From Chrysomallon squamiferum (taxonomy: Eukaryota > Mollusca > Gastropoda > Neomphalida > Peltospiridae), in the NCBI GenBank assembly GCA_012295275.1, contig CM022667.1, positions 10,435,038 to 10,497,037 on the forward strand: 62,000 bases of DNA, read 5' to 3'. The notes beneath the pieces were generated by a model, which was not told where the DNA came from, did not search any database, and was given only the letters and a program-made list of their open reading frames with translations. Positions 1 through 22,979 of the stretch are shown in pieces; the stretch's first letter is position 1, and every line of letters begins with the position of its first letter. Made by a program: the position numbers and the translations under genes.

Positions 1-204
1 AGCGTTAATTTTTCTCATGAGAATAATTTCATTTTTTTTTTTTTTTTTTTCGTTTTTCTTTGTTTCAAACTTTAACAAAATTGTAACAGATTTGTAGGAC
101 ATGTACACTAATGTTTCTCTCTTATTTCTAACACAAATATCTAAAGTCACCAAGAAGTGCAAAATAAATAAAAAACATAAACAAAAAAAACATAAACAAA
201 CGAC

Positions 205-555
<351 letters not shown>

Positions 556-1144
556 ACTAATAAAACAGAAATACGGATAAGCAGAGAGACAAACAGAACT
601 ACAAACACAAAGTGCTATGTTTAAGGAGATCTCTTGATGAATGAAGTGCTGGGAAAAAGAGGACGTATTTCTGATTTAACCTGATGTTTCCTATTACTGG
701 ACAACAGACAAGGTGACAAAATGGAACAGAGGAAACAGAGATAAATAATAACGCATTGAGCTCATGTTTATCTTCGTGTTTGCTTCACAGATGAAAAAGC
801 AGTTTACCTGAAACATCTTTCCTTAATGCAAACTGTCTATTGTTTTGTTTTCTGCCAAACACTGAAGTAATTATTGCAGTTTTGTTTTAATGATTATCAT
901 TGCATATTTATGTTCTATAAAGTGTTATATATATATATATATATTATAATTAACGTATATTAAATAATGATAATAGTTATTAGAGAGGAAAGCCGTTGTC
1001 GTGTGCGTGTGTATGTGCGCGTGTGTGTGCGTTTAAGTACAAATAAAATAGAATGAATGACATTAAATGAACAGATAAACCATAAATAAAAACAAACAAC
1101 AACGAAATATGTGAAAATATTTTAAAATCAAATTATATTATCAA

Positions 1145-1145
<1 letters not shown>

Positions 1146-1204
<59 letters not shown>
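1146..1204. repeat. (ATA)n microsatellite
   Basis: Near-perfect trinucleotide run of about 20 units. Confidence 0.95.
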
Positions 1205-1207
<3 letters not shown>

Positions 1208-1654
1208 TAATAACACAATAACAATAACAAGCAGATGAACAACTTAGCCGTCGTTCAAAAGCATTAAATCTTTTGATTCGCCTCGACCAAAAAAAATCCC
1301 CAAATTCTCTTGAAGTGCAGTTTCAATCATTTTTTAATTTAACGTCTTTTTCGACATTAATTACAAAAGAAAATTTATCTAAGGCTTTCGTCTTTGTCGT
1401 CTGTTACACTCTATATTATCTTGTAACTGAATACAAAATAATTTACTTTAAGGTACACACTGACGCGACATCTAAAGTATTTACGTATATAAGTACGAAC
1501 AGACATTCTTTGATGTTGATAGCCCATTATATATTAATAAAGATATTGATCTTACAAATGATATGCTAACTATATATATATATATAGATAGATAGATAGA
1601 TAGATAGATAGCTTTAAAAAAAAATAACATAAAAAAAGCAGCTACAAGTATATA

Positions 1655-1730
<76 letters not shown>
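1655..1730. repeat. (TTA)n then (TA)n compound microsatellite
   Basis: A trinucleotide run passes into a dinucleotide TA run. A (GT)n-rich stretch follows at about 1868-1935. Confidence 0.93.
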
Positions 1731-1732
<2 letters not shown>

Positions 1733-2534
1733 AAGCCAGATGGCCTTATCTATTCGCGTACCTACCTCTCATACACGCACATACGCATGCACACGTATAT
1801 GCATAGTTATCATCTACCTGTCTACCTCTCTTTCTATATAATAAATGTTTGTGCATTTATGTGTCTCTCTCTGTGTGTGTATGTGTGTATGTGTGTGTGC
1901 GTGTGTGTATGTGTGTGTGTGTATGTGTGTGTGTCTTTTTATAAAAGATGATGATCAAATGAATTTTTTGCACTGGCCCTGTAGGACACGAAGGAACGTA
2001 TTTATTAAAATTCAGCATCTTGTTTTTAACGAGTAATTCTGAGAGATCGTCACGATTTCATTTATTACTTAGTCAGATGATTAACGACGTCATTAACTGA
2101 CACGACGTCTCAAAGCAAAAACTGCAGCGATGACTGACGCCCTGTCAACCTCGGTTCGATCCTCAAATGGGAAGATTTCCGCAGACCTTTATTTAGCGAG
2201 CTTTGAGTGCGCATGCGTTTTGAAAGACCCCTCGATGCTGATGGTTTAAAAATTCCACTGGGTTCAGTTCTAAACGATAGGATGTCGGAATTAATCAAAT
2301 GTTTGGTCCTGCTGTGATAGAAAATTAATCAGTGTGATCTAACGATGTCTTTAAGCGAAATGCAAGTTGAAATAACAAATGGATGTCTGGAACAGTCACG
2401 ACGCTGTTCGTGTAGTGGGTGGGTGATCAAGTGTGACATTATTGGATTCGTGAAGCTGACTCGAGGGTAATTAACGCAATGTGATTGAATCGTGACCCGA
2501 GGCGCTGTTTTCACTGACAAATGAGATAACGTGT

Positions 2535-2536
<2 letters not shown>

Positions 2537-2570
<34 letters not shown>

Positions 2571-2661
2571 TTATTAATTGATTAATTAATTTTTTTTTTT
2601 TTTATTATTATTTATTATTATTATTATAATTATTATTATTATTATTATTTTTTTTTTTTTT
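2537..2661. repeat. Poly-T and T-rich low-complexity tract
   Basis: About 30 uninterrupted T followed by TTA/T runs. GAA/CAA-rich low-complexity DNA follows at about 2700-2840. Confidence 0.9.
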
Positions 2662-2769
2662 AATAAATATCTTCTTGAAAACAAATAAGCAGATAAAGAA
2701 AAGAAGAAGGAAAATAAGAAATGGAAAGCGGAGAAAGATTAGAAGAAGAAGAAGAACAAGAACAACAAG

Positions 2770-2801
<32 letters not shown>

Positions 2802-3119
2802 GAAATTGAGAAGAAGAAAAAGAAGAAGAAGAAAAAGACGAAAACACTTTAAATCAGAATTTTTGTTTTCATTCTTATCATTATCAACAAATAATAATAA
2901 TAATAATTAAAATAAAATAATAACGCCTCTTGTTTTTTGACAAGTCTTCTGTACTTCTCTGTTTTTTATGGGTTTATCTCTTATTTTTATTAATATTTTA
3001 TCTTTTTTTTCTCTTCCACTTTTTTTTTTACAATAACACCACAACGCTATCCTGAAAAAACGAAACAGATTTCATATGTATTTTAGTTGAAATAACGATA
3101 TTTAAAATAATAATAATAT

Positions 3120-3120
3120 A

Positions 3121-3176
<56 letters not shown>
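3120..3176. repeat. (AAT)n microsatellite
   Basis: Trinucleotide tract close to one end of the inverted-repeat arm at 3250-3998. The other arm also ends at a (TTA)n tract, as expected for copies of one element. Confidence 0.93.
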
Positions 3177-3183
<7 letters not shown>

Positions 3184-3249
3184 CAACAACAACAATAATA
3201 ACAAAAACAGCTGTAGTAACAACAATAATGAAAAAAATAATAATATATT

Positions 3250-3351
3250 TTAATTTTCTATATCAGATTCTATTATTAGAATCGATAATAACCTTTCACG
3301 ATTTCTTTTCAGAAATAATGACTTCTCAATCGTATTTCTTTCTTTTCATTT

Positions 3352-3385
<34 letters not shown>

Positions 3386-3998
3386 TTGCAGTTTAATAGC
3401 AAGTGATACTGTTTTGTTCCACATCTAATTTCATTTTAATCAATCTCTGTTTTGTTACATCTTTTTGTCTGTGTGTGTGTGTGCGTTGGCGGCCATATCA
3501 TTACCTCACAATTATTTCTTTTGTGGATTTTATTGAACTAATTTTTATTTATTTTTTTTAATAATAAGAATTTAATCAATAGAAAAAAATTGTTTATCTC
3601 GTTTTTCTTTCATTCTCAGTTTATTAAAAGTGTAAACGTTATCTTTGATATTTTGTTTCTTTGTAAAACGCAAAGATAAATTAGTAAGCTTGTACAGAGT
3701 GCATTTAAGTTCAGTTTGCTCTGCTGCAAATTTTTCATTTATGTATAAGCCGCTTTTGGTATAATTATTTACTTTTCTTTAGTTTATTGTTATTGTTATT
3801 GTTATTGTTATTTTTATCTTCATCAGCATCATTACGTTATCGTTATTACTATTATTATGATTATTGTGTTTATGATATCATTATGTTTATGATATTATTA
3901 TTAATGGAGGTGGTATCCAGATTTAAGCTGCTATACGGACATCCTTGTTGTTAATTCGCTTTTGTACATGATCTTCGCAGTACTAAAGAGGACGTGAC
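3250..3998 (+). repeat. Inverted dispersed repeat, left arm (about 0.75 kb)
   Basis: The reverse complement of this stretch is found at about 13452-14210. Matching blocks include 'gaggacgtgacccagt', the 'tgtacagagtgcatttaagtt' block and the 'tatatcagattct' end. The arms diverge by substitutions and indels. Both end at an AAT/TTA microsatellite on one side and at a sharp boundary after 'gacccagt' on the other. No coding capacity is seen, so a non-autonomous mobile element is likely. Confidence 0.85.
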
Positions 3999-4147
3999 CC
4001 AGTTCATTGTCCAATCAAATGCACGTACCAGCCGCCATGTTTGTTTTGAATAAGCTAATAAATAACGCAAAGAGAAAAATGGTTTGTTATTCTTGTTGAC
4101 ACTCTCTGTATTCTATTTATATAGCTGTTATTTAATATGAACAACCT

Positions 4148-4256
<109 letters not shown>

Positions 4257-5166
4257 ATGTGTGTGTCTGTGATATATCTATATATGTATGTGTGTGTGTG
4301 TGCGTGCCATTCTCTGCGCCCCTCAATTTCTTTTTTAAAAGTTTTATATATACAGTTACGTACATCTGTATATGATACATTCAGAAACAGAGATACTTAA
4401 TATAGGGACAACAGTGTATTTACACGGACGTCATCGTTCAGGATGCATACTCACAAGATAAAAAAGGGCGGACAGATTTGGCGGATAACACCAATAAATT
4501 TCGAATCGTTAATTTTAGGTCTTCCTCGACACTTCCGGTATAGACACTGGGTATTTAAGTGGAAACGTTTCATGACCATATTTCTTCTTGTTCTTCTTCT
4601 TCTTCTTCTTTTTCGTCTTTTTCTTTCTCAAGCACAGAACCTTTGAGAGTTTTTTGGGGGACCTTGTCAAGGCTATCTGTTCTACAGCTGCAGACGATGT
4701 CTAAATGTCAAAAAACATCGATTACGAAACCATCACGAAACGCTCGGAAATAGTCTCAATCCATACTTAATTTGACCGTTTTTCATCCTAACGAACATGG
4801 CGAGATTCTATTATTGACTTCAAAGGCGAAACTAAATACCTGGCAGCAAAAATACAAAGGAGATATATAATTGCTTAATTAAAAGTCATGACGATGGCAA
4901 GGAACAGTGCGATTGTTTTATTGTGTGGGCGGTCGTGACGTCATTTGTGACCTTGATGTCAATAAAGGTGATATCTGTTACCCGTCCTCGTTAATATAAA
5001 AACACAATTTATGATTACAGGTAAGTATTTGGATAATTATGATGGAACAACTACAACATTACGGGGATTCAAAATCAAATTTCGGTTTTCTGTTTTGCAT
5101 TTTAATGGTCTGCTGTTATTAAAAAAAAATCTGAACTGAAAACAAAAAAAGTGAAACATTAATGAG

Positions 5167-14607
<9,441 letters not shown>

Positions 14608-15935
14608 AAAGAAAGATCAGGACAGTGAAAGCAGAAGTCGTAATTAAAATCCTCCCTCGAAAAAAAACAACAAAAAAACCAAACAATGGATATGGTGAAT
14701 TTACATTCATGATCATTGATACAAGAACAGCAGAAATAGTGACTATTGTGATTGTCAGTGATTGCATGACACTTAACACTACAGTGAATACTAATTACTG
14801 ACACAGACTACAAAACGATACTAGAAAAAAAATCGCAGAGAAACTTTATCTAGTATTAGTTTTTTTGTTACTGAGTAAGTTTGACATTAAATTAAGGAGA
14901 GAAATTTCTTTTCAACAACAATGCTTTTTTTCTTCTTCTATTCTTTTTTTTTTTTTTTAATCTTTTTATTCAAAAGAAAACGTTTTGTGATTTGTGAAAT
15001 ATGAACGAAGGAATGGATTTCGAATTGTTCGAAATGAAATAAAGAACAAAGAAATAAAGACTTTTTTTTAAAACGATAATTGCTTGTTTTAGTGAGTTAT
15101 CGTCCCTAGCAATTCTGAGTGATCTCCCCTAACAACATTGCGTGATATCCCTTAATGATAACCGGTTAATCCTCCATACAAATGTAACCTCCCCTAACTG
15201 AATAACACCCATTACAATCCTGAGTTATCTTCCTTATCAAATCTAGCATGATTTCCCAATTTCTCCCTGCACTAACGAAAACGAAACGCAGCAGTGAAAA
15301 CGTTAAATTTACTGTGGGTTTACCAAATTTACAATGTTCAGTTATTGTAATAATTTAAATATTGAATCTTATTCTCTCCTCATATTCTTTCATCATAATC
15401 GTATATAATCCAAACGAATGAAATTAAATCTAACTACGAGATTACGGAAAGCAAAAATTTTGTAGGAATAAATAAACGAAGTCCTTACCGCTAATTTCCA
15501 AACCGGTCTTCTTCGTAATAACCAGCTATGACGTCATATCCTTAACAACCTTTGTTTAATTTGCATACGTGATAGTGCCAGCTGCATCTTTTCCTTGCAG
15601 ACGTAAATTAGCGGTGTCGTCGTCTGTGAAGTACTTTCTCTAGACAATCGGATTAAACCACCTAATTCAAAACGCCCACTTGTCCCCTGCAGTCATACTT
15701 ACCATTACAATTATTTCTCTCAATTTATTACTTTACCCAGCCTTGGGATTTGCCGAGCATTGCTGAAAACAATAGAATAGCATTTTACCGAAAAGTATGA
15801 AAAGGTCATCAAATAATAATTGTTATTAAAAAGCGGCAAAATAAACTGACTGCCGATTATTTGCATTGGGAAAAAAATGTTATTGCAAGTTAAACGTTTG
15901 GTTTTTGTTTAAAAATTATGATTTTATTAACTCAT

Positions 15936-15940
<5 letters not shown>

Positions 15941-16004
<64 letters not shown>

Positions 16005-16024
16005 GTCTCTCTCTCTCTCTCTCT
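15941..16024. repeat. (CT)n microsatellite
   Basis: CT tract with one CTGTCTGT interruption. Confidence 0.95.
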
Positions 16025-17529
16025 CGCACATAGCTCGTTTTCTTTAAAAAGAATTATGTTAGTAATTTAGCATTCTTTATATTCTGTCTCTCTGTCTAAC
16101 TTTTTCTCTCGCATTCACTCTCGCTCTGTCTTTAACCAGATATATGTCATAAACAAAATTACGCTATGTTTTTTGTCACATAAAAACTCCGACACCTAAT
16201 AAAAAATTGGATTTATTAAAAATTAAAAAGAGAAAGAGAAAAATAATAAAATCAAAGAAAAAATGAGAAAATAAAAGTCAATTGAAAAAACAAATCTGAA
16301 AAGAAAAATGAGATATTAATGAAATTAAATTCAATATATATAACTATTATTAGCTTTTACGATCATTATCTTTTGTTTCATTACAATAATAATAATATTA
16401 TTAATAATAATAACAACAACAATTACAGTAAAATATAACACTGTAAATAAAAATAGTCAAAAAAATAAATAAATGCAAACAGACGTTAAAAAAAGTTAAT
16501 ACAGTCAAAAGAATACATGAATTTAATTAGATAAATGGACAAATGATCAACAAACAAATACATGGATATATACAACAGAAAAATGAATTGAAGGAACAAT
16601 TCAAATAAACTGAAGAAAATAAGAATACTGATGATTTTCTTTCTTTCTTTTTACACGCAAACGAATCACACACAAAGAAACGTTTTTGAAAAAAAATAAA
16701 TTTTATAATTTGAATGTTAGCAGCTAAAATAATATTTTTAAAAATTTTAAAAGACATTTTCAAATGTTTCACTTCAGAGACCATTTGAAAGTAAAAAATA
16801 AAACAAAAAATATATATTACTTTTATTTAGTTAAATCACAATATCTCATGCTATACCCTCAGCAGAAACTGGTATTTTATATGCACCCACACATATACAG
16901 AATTCATGACAAAGTCTTTTATACATGAGCACTAGTTGAAACGGGAAATAGTTTGATTATTTGTTTCAAAGAATTTTGATTTACCGGTCCTAACAACAAA
17001 ATTTAATGTCAAGAAATTGTTTTTTTTTTTTGTTTTTTTATTATTTTTTTTTTTTTTTTTATTTTATTTTATTTTTTTTTTTTTTTTTTTTTTAAATGTT
17101 ACTATATGAGGTTAATAAATTATCTGTTCTTCACTCTGTCTGTTTGTCTGGCTTTCTTTACCAAATAATAATTCATCTGTTATCTAAGTACATAAAACAG
17201 AAAACATTTTAAAAAGAATCAATTTTTTTTTTTTTTTTTTTCTTTTTATATAATTTTTTTTTTTTCAAAATTTCTCCATTAAGTAGTTTTCAGTTTGACC
17301 CTTTAGTACTAGCAGACAAAAGGTTCCATTTTCAATATATATATTTTGCTGTCATTGAGTCTCAAAAAGAAAAAAAAAAAATGAAAATGAATGCGCAGAA
17401 AAGTGCGGGGGTTGTAATTATTTATATTTCGTGAGAAAGCGACAGAGCGGGATTTAAACCTGACCAGCGGTAGAATAAGAAGAGGTGAAGACAAATTCTT
17501 GTCGACTGGACATCGTAATTTTTAAAATT

Positions 17530-18600
17530 ACAGAAGTTAAAGTGTGGGGGAAAGAAGAAAAAAAACAGGTTCAACTATACAGGTAAGGCTTTGCTTTGCA
17601 GATTTTGTGCGTATGCCTAATTCATAAGTGTTACATACTTACATGTAGTAGGTTTTTTTATATATATATATTAATAACTATAATTTTTTATATATATATG
17701 AATATATGTTAATATGCATGCGGTTTGTTTTTGATTTTTTTTTTTGCACTTGAGTTTAAGTTTAGCAAATATGTTTTATATATTGTTAGATGAAATTAAT
17801 ATTTACTGGCATTTTCATAACAAGCAGAAATGGTGGAAAGAATATACTGTTATTAATGATAAAGATGGATGGATGGATAGATAGATAGATAGATAGATAG
17901 ACTGCACATTGTAATTTTGTTATAAGACAGCGTGGAAAAAAAAGGTGAAATTATAAATGTAAGGCTTTGCTTTGCAATTTTTTTACTTGTGCGTATGCGC
18001 ATTCACATGTGTAATGTACATATGCGTTATATATTCTTACACATACGTTTCGTATATTGTTACATAAAATTAATATTTAAAAGCAGAAATCATGGAGAGA
18101 ATATATTACTCTGTCTCTCTCGTATATTATATCTATTATTATTATTATTAATGATACAGATAGATAGATAGATAGATAGATAGATACATAGATAGATAGA
18201 TAGATAGATAGAAACACTGTCGACGGTACGTTATAATTTTCATACAACAGAAGCAAAAAATAAAAATAGAGCGAGGGAAAAATGGTTGCTTTACGCAGGT
18301 AAAACTTAGTTTTGCAGTTTTTGCACTTGTGCGTATGCGTATGCATAAACGTATGTACATGTGTGATATATACTAACATATAGTACGTTTTAATAATGTA
18401 ATTTGTCAATATGAATATATATAGTAAATGTATGCGGTACGTTTTGTGCATTTACAGTTTCAGTTTAACAAATAAGTTTAGTTATAAAATTAATATTTAC
18501 TATCATTTTTCATAACAAGTAGAAATCATGGAGAGAATATATTACTCTCTTTCTCTGTCTCACTCTTTTTAATATAAGAATAATAGTATTATTAATGATA
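17530..18600. repeat. Tandem array of three diverged 0.3-0.4 kb units
   Basis: Three consecutive units begin near 17530, 17926 and 18236. Each contains 'ggtaaggctttgctttgcag' or a close variant (at 17581, 17958 and 18298), then 'cttgtgcgtatgcg'-like sequence, then 'taaaattaatattta', then 'agaaatcatggagagaatat', then a (GATA)n tract. Spacing and order are preserved while sequence has diverged. No coding function is seen. Confidence 0.8.
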
Positions 18601-18601
18601 C

Positions 18602-18676
<75 letters not shown>

Positions 18677-18698
18677 CTGACAAATACATTTCCTATCG

Positions 18699-18784
<86 letters not shown>
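18602..18784. repeat. (GATA)n then (GA)n compound microsatellite
   Basis: About 19 GATA units (18602-18677), a 26-base spacer, then about 40 GA units (18704-18784). The GATA tract ends the third unit of the tandem array. Confidence 0.95.
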
Positions 18785-18788
<4 letters not shown>

Positions 18789-19153
18789 ATTATCAAATTA
18801 ATTAGGAATAAATATTAATTAAAAATAATAGGTAAGAGATATGACATTATTCAGTACTTTAGTTATTACAGTATAAAAATAAGAATAAAAAAAAAAGAGA
18901 GTAAAGTTAGGAAAAACGCGCACAAATTACGTATAAAAAAAAAAAAAATATTCTGGTAAAAAAATATTGTATATTTTTAATAAAAAAAAAAAAAAAAAAA
19001 AAAAAAAGAAATTAAAAATTAGAATAAATAAAAATATAATTAAATATAGACCGGTCGTATAATCCACGTTTTGGGGATTTTTTTTTTTTTTTTTTTGTTC
19101 ACATTTACTTCAGTTTTCATGAGATGTTCACGTTAACCCTTTCAGACTCGGAG

Positions 19154-19537
19154 ATGACGTCGACGTCCCAACGCTACAGCCTCTGCGGCTTTCTGACAGT
19201 GTTAGTGTTAATTGCTTTAGTGGATTACACGCATTCCACCCGACAGCAGTGCAGACGTCAGAGAATCCGGCTCACCGTCGCGCACAAAGACTGCATTCCG
19301 AAAGTAGTTCCGGCGTTCGGCTGCACGGGCACATGCGCCGCCGATAACGGATTTTCCGCCAATAGAACGTCCGAGCCTTCTCGGTGTTGTCAAGACGACA
19401 AGATAAGATCGACGAGCGTGTCGCTTATATGTCCGAAGTTTGACGGAAGCGGATTCACCCGAATGAGAATTAGGGTAAACCTACCGATGTCGTGTCAGTG
19501 TGCTCCCTGTGAAGATTTGGATCAGACTATCGTCTGA
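19154..19537 (+). CDS. Bursicon alpha-like cystine-knot hormone subunit
   Basis: Single-exon reading frame of about 127 aa from ATG 19154; an in-frame ATG at 19124 would add ten residues but spoils the signal peptide. Residues 1-28 look like a signal peptide with hydrophobic core FLTVLVLIALV. The mature part has ten cysteines in cystine-knot order: QQC, KDC, the CxGxC box CTGTC, RCC, LIC, then CQCAPC. CIPKVVPAF, CCQDDK, SVSLICPK and CQCAPC resemble the bursicon alpha pattern (known in arthropods, molluscs and annelids), where the heterodimer acts through an LGR-type receptor. Glycoprotein-hormone alpha-2 is a weaker alternative. The segment before CC is short and lacks one Cys usual in bursicon alpha. 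One NRT glycosylation site is present. A poly-T/CAG acceptor at about 19085-19113 suggests an upstream untranslated exon. No beta-subunit gene is seen nearby. Confidence 0.78.
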   Translation: MTSTSQRYSLCGFLTVLVLIALVDYTHSTRQQCRRQRIRLTVAHKDCIPKVVPAFGCTGTCAADNGFSANRTSEPSRCCQDDKIRSTSVSLICPKFDGSGFTRMRIRVNLPMSCQCAPCEDLDQTIV

Positions 19538-19909
19538 TGTGCACATGCGCAGTAATCTTGACTGTTGAAAAGAAAAAAAAAAAAAAAATGTTCTTTTAAC
19601 GGACCAGCCATAAAAACAACAACAACAACAAAAATAAATAAAAAAAATAAATAAATAAATAAATAAAATAAGATCAGTCTGCCCGATTTACCGATCCAAG
19701 GACTCAAACAAATAGTTAAAAAGAAACAGAACAGAAACTGAAAAGACGATGAGAAAATAAATTTAAAAAATGGCGTTTCGTGTAGAACCCATTTAAAATT
19801 GAAAAAATAAGAATATTCAATGGAATGTTGTTGAAGTGAATGGAGTTTTTATTTTTTTATGTACTAATTAATAGCAGATGGAGAGAAAATTAGATATGTA
19901 TTAGACTTA

Positions 19910-19911
19910 TG

Positions 19912-19971
<60 letters not shown>
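19910..19971. repeat. (ATT)n microsatellite
   Basis: About 20 trinucleotide units; a degenerate ACT/TAC-rich stretch follows to about 20170. Confidence 0.95.
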
Positions 19972-20557
19972 GGTCAGTGTTTGTTAACACCTTCATTTAC
20001 AATTACTAATACAACAGTTGCTATTTCTACAATTACTACTAGTATGGTTACTATACTACTAATACTACAATTATACAGCTTTTACTACTACTAATTAACA
20101 CTACAGTCATGCAGCTTTACTAACAATTATTTTAAAGAGGTACAACATGCTACTAACTACTACTACTAGCTGTATAAATAATAAAATTAATTATTTATTT
20201 ATTTTACTATTTTTTTGTTTTAAAAAAGTAAAAAAAACAAAACAAAACGATATTATTAATATTATTAAATATATAAACGATGGAACTGTATAAATAATAA
20301 AATTAAATATTTATTTATTTATTTATTTATTTAAATCCAATTGTTTCATACAGGTGGACTCTTTATTCCTTCAAAAGTTCTTACGTATTAATATCTTACA
20401 ACGTCCTCGAGTCTCGATTTGAACTACACACTTTCTGTCACAAACCTTGAAACTGGTTAACAATAATCTCTTGTACTGCGTCTTCTGAAATGATCCAATC
20501 AAAATTAAATAACTTGAAAGTATTTCGATTTTTCTTTTCTTTTTCTTCTATTTAAAC

Positions 20558-20560
<3 letters not shown>

Positions 20561-20619
<59 letters not shown>
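20561..20619. repeat. (TTA)n microsatellite
   Basis: About 19 trinucleotide units. Confidence 0.95.
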
Positions 20620-20621
<2 letters not shown>

Positions 20622-22717
20622 AAATTAAATTAACTGTTCTGTGTGGTATGGCCTAAAACACGACACGGATATTTCGCTTTTTATTGATGACATGGTTTAC
20701 AAAATATGCAAAACGACGAAACCGTGTTGTGTGATATTGTGTGTGAATTTGCCTTCTTCTCTGTTCTTGTTTTGTACCAAATAAATCGTTAAAATTTAAC
20801 CACTTGTGTAGTGTCACTGTTTAACACATCTTGTTACCTGGTGAGGTTAGTAATCCTGTAACCCGAAATAACCAGTTGTCGTTGTTTCCTATTTCCATGT
20901 CTTGAAATGATGTAAGATGTACGATTATTATTGTTATTAGTCTGTTTAATTTAATTTTTTCCTTGGATCATTTCAAACATTTTATTTTTATTTATTTATT
21001 TAATTAGTTAGTTAGTTATTATTGCTTTTGTTCTTCTTCTTCTTATTATTATTATTTTAAATTTTAATACTGTTTTATTTTAGTTTACCTTAATTTATTT
21101 TTAGTTTGTTCTATCTTCGTTATATCTTTTTCTGTTTTTAGAATAACAACATCGACAACACATATTTTTGAACAAATGATAATTACAGCAAGGCTTCAAT
21201 TATACTAGCATCAGTCTTATTAGAATAGTACGAACTGAACAAGACATGAAATATTACTGAATTGAACTGAAAACAAGAACGTGCTATCAGAGCAAACTAC
21301 CGTGAAGCACGTATGCGACAGTCACACAAGCTATTTAACAGTGAAGGGTGTTTTACATTCACGTGCCTGCTGTCAAAAATCACTGGACTCAGAAACAATT
21401 AGTGTAATGGACTTAGCGCGAAGGATTAATTATTAAAGCCTTTCTGACCTCGAGTAAATGTTTTATCAACAGCTGACACTATCGTAATAATCAAAAGTTG
21501 CGCAGTATACATTAAAGTGTATCTGTTATAAGCTATGTTTTATTTATTATGTTAATTTAATTCATAACGAAATGTAACTACAAAATGGTACGAGTTAAAA
21601 AAAAAATAGCAGGCCGTTGCCAGGTGCCATGATTTCGTAGTCCTGACGTCATTACTTTACTGTTTCAAACATCACATAAATAGGCAATACTTGATGACGT
21701 CACGACTGCAGTTGCCAAAGGATAAAATGGCGGCTTTCGAATGTGTAACAGTATTCGTTTCATTGTCATACTTTGTTATAAGTCATAATAAGTTGCCCAA
21801 ACAGTAAAATAATAATTTTGAAGTATAACATTTTTCATTAGACCATTAATCCGTACTGTCGTAATAGTCTGTCGTGATGAAATTTTTTCAAATTCAGTTT
21901 TAAATCTAAAAGCTAATTCGGATACAAATTACGGATACGTATTTTATATTTTATACACTGGAACTTTATAATAAATTGTCTTAGCTGCAGTACGTGGATG
22001 TAGAATCATTAATATTGAAAATGTGACAATAGCTTTCAGTACGACAACGTGTCCTAAAAGGGTACTTTTTTTGTGATACGAAGAAACCGCCGAAATATAT
22101 GTTTTTAGCACGTTCAAGATATGATTTGGCTGTACTACTGCTACTGCTACTTTATATATTTTATATTATTTTATTTTAATTTATTTTTGCCATCCAAACT
22201 TAATTAATAATAAACTTTAACAACAAAAGAAGAGAGTATAATTTAAATATACTGGCGCGCATCCATTTTTCAACAGTACGTACTACTATTACTACTACTA
22301 CTACTAACACTACATTTACTGCTATTACTATTACCCACCATCAATACCACTACAACTGCTACTATTAGTAATACTTCTGTTTGTTACTACTACTATTACT
22401 GTTTCACTAACAATAATTACTATGTAATAACACATGACTTCAGAACTGTACGTTATTTTGATGATTTATTACTAAGAAAAATTGGACCATATTTAAACAG
22501 TGACAGAGAAGCTTACTTTGTTGCAGATATTGTAACTGGATTGTTAATCCTAACTGATATATTTTCTGAAGTCAAGCATTACATGAACATTTATGAAAAT
22601 ACCTAACAAAATTATTTCTTTCTCTTGTTTAAGTTACTAAGTAAAATACCCTCCATTTTCGGTCTTATTTTTTGGTAGGTCTAGAAGAGTCATTTCCCTT
22701 TGATGGCTTATAACATT

Positions 22718-22726
<9 letters not shown>

Positions 22727-22754
<28 letters not shown>

Positions 22755-22831
22755 TGTATGTATGTATGTATGTATGTATGTATGTATGTGTGTGTGTGTA
22801 TGTATGTATGTATGTATGTATGTATGCATGT
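22727..22831. repeat. (ATGT)n microsatellite
   Basis: Tetranucleotide tract with a short GT interruption near 22788-22799. The repetitive YVCM/HTYI reading frames across it are artefacts. Confidence 0.95.
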
Positions 22832-22979
22832 ATGTATATGTGTGTATATTTATTTCCATTTTCACACGTAAATATTACGAAAGGAAATTTCCAGTTAGCG
22901 AATCATCGGTTAAATTAAAGTAAATATTAATTAAGAAATTTCTAAGATACTTTATTACCAATGAAGGAGATTATCCAAC

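Larger units (their letters stand above)
14608..19153. other. Intergenic region between the CAP and bursicon-like genes
   Basis: Two AATAAA signals (15038-15043 and 15053-15058) are plausible polyadenylation signals for the CAP gene. About 15090-15265 shows a degenerate repeat of roughly 23-24 bases ('gtgatctcccctaac'-like). The rest is AT-rich with T-runs, a (CT)n tract, a tandem array (17530-18600) and GATA/GA tracts. No gene is recognised. Confidence 0.6.

Noticed and set aside
2125-2165. Possible tRNA gene or SINE around GGTTCGATCC (2153-2162)
   Set aside because: The B-box-like motif is one base short of consensus, no A box lies at the right distance upstream, and no cloverleaf could be drawn.
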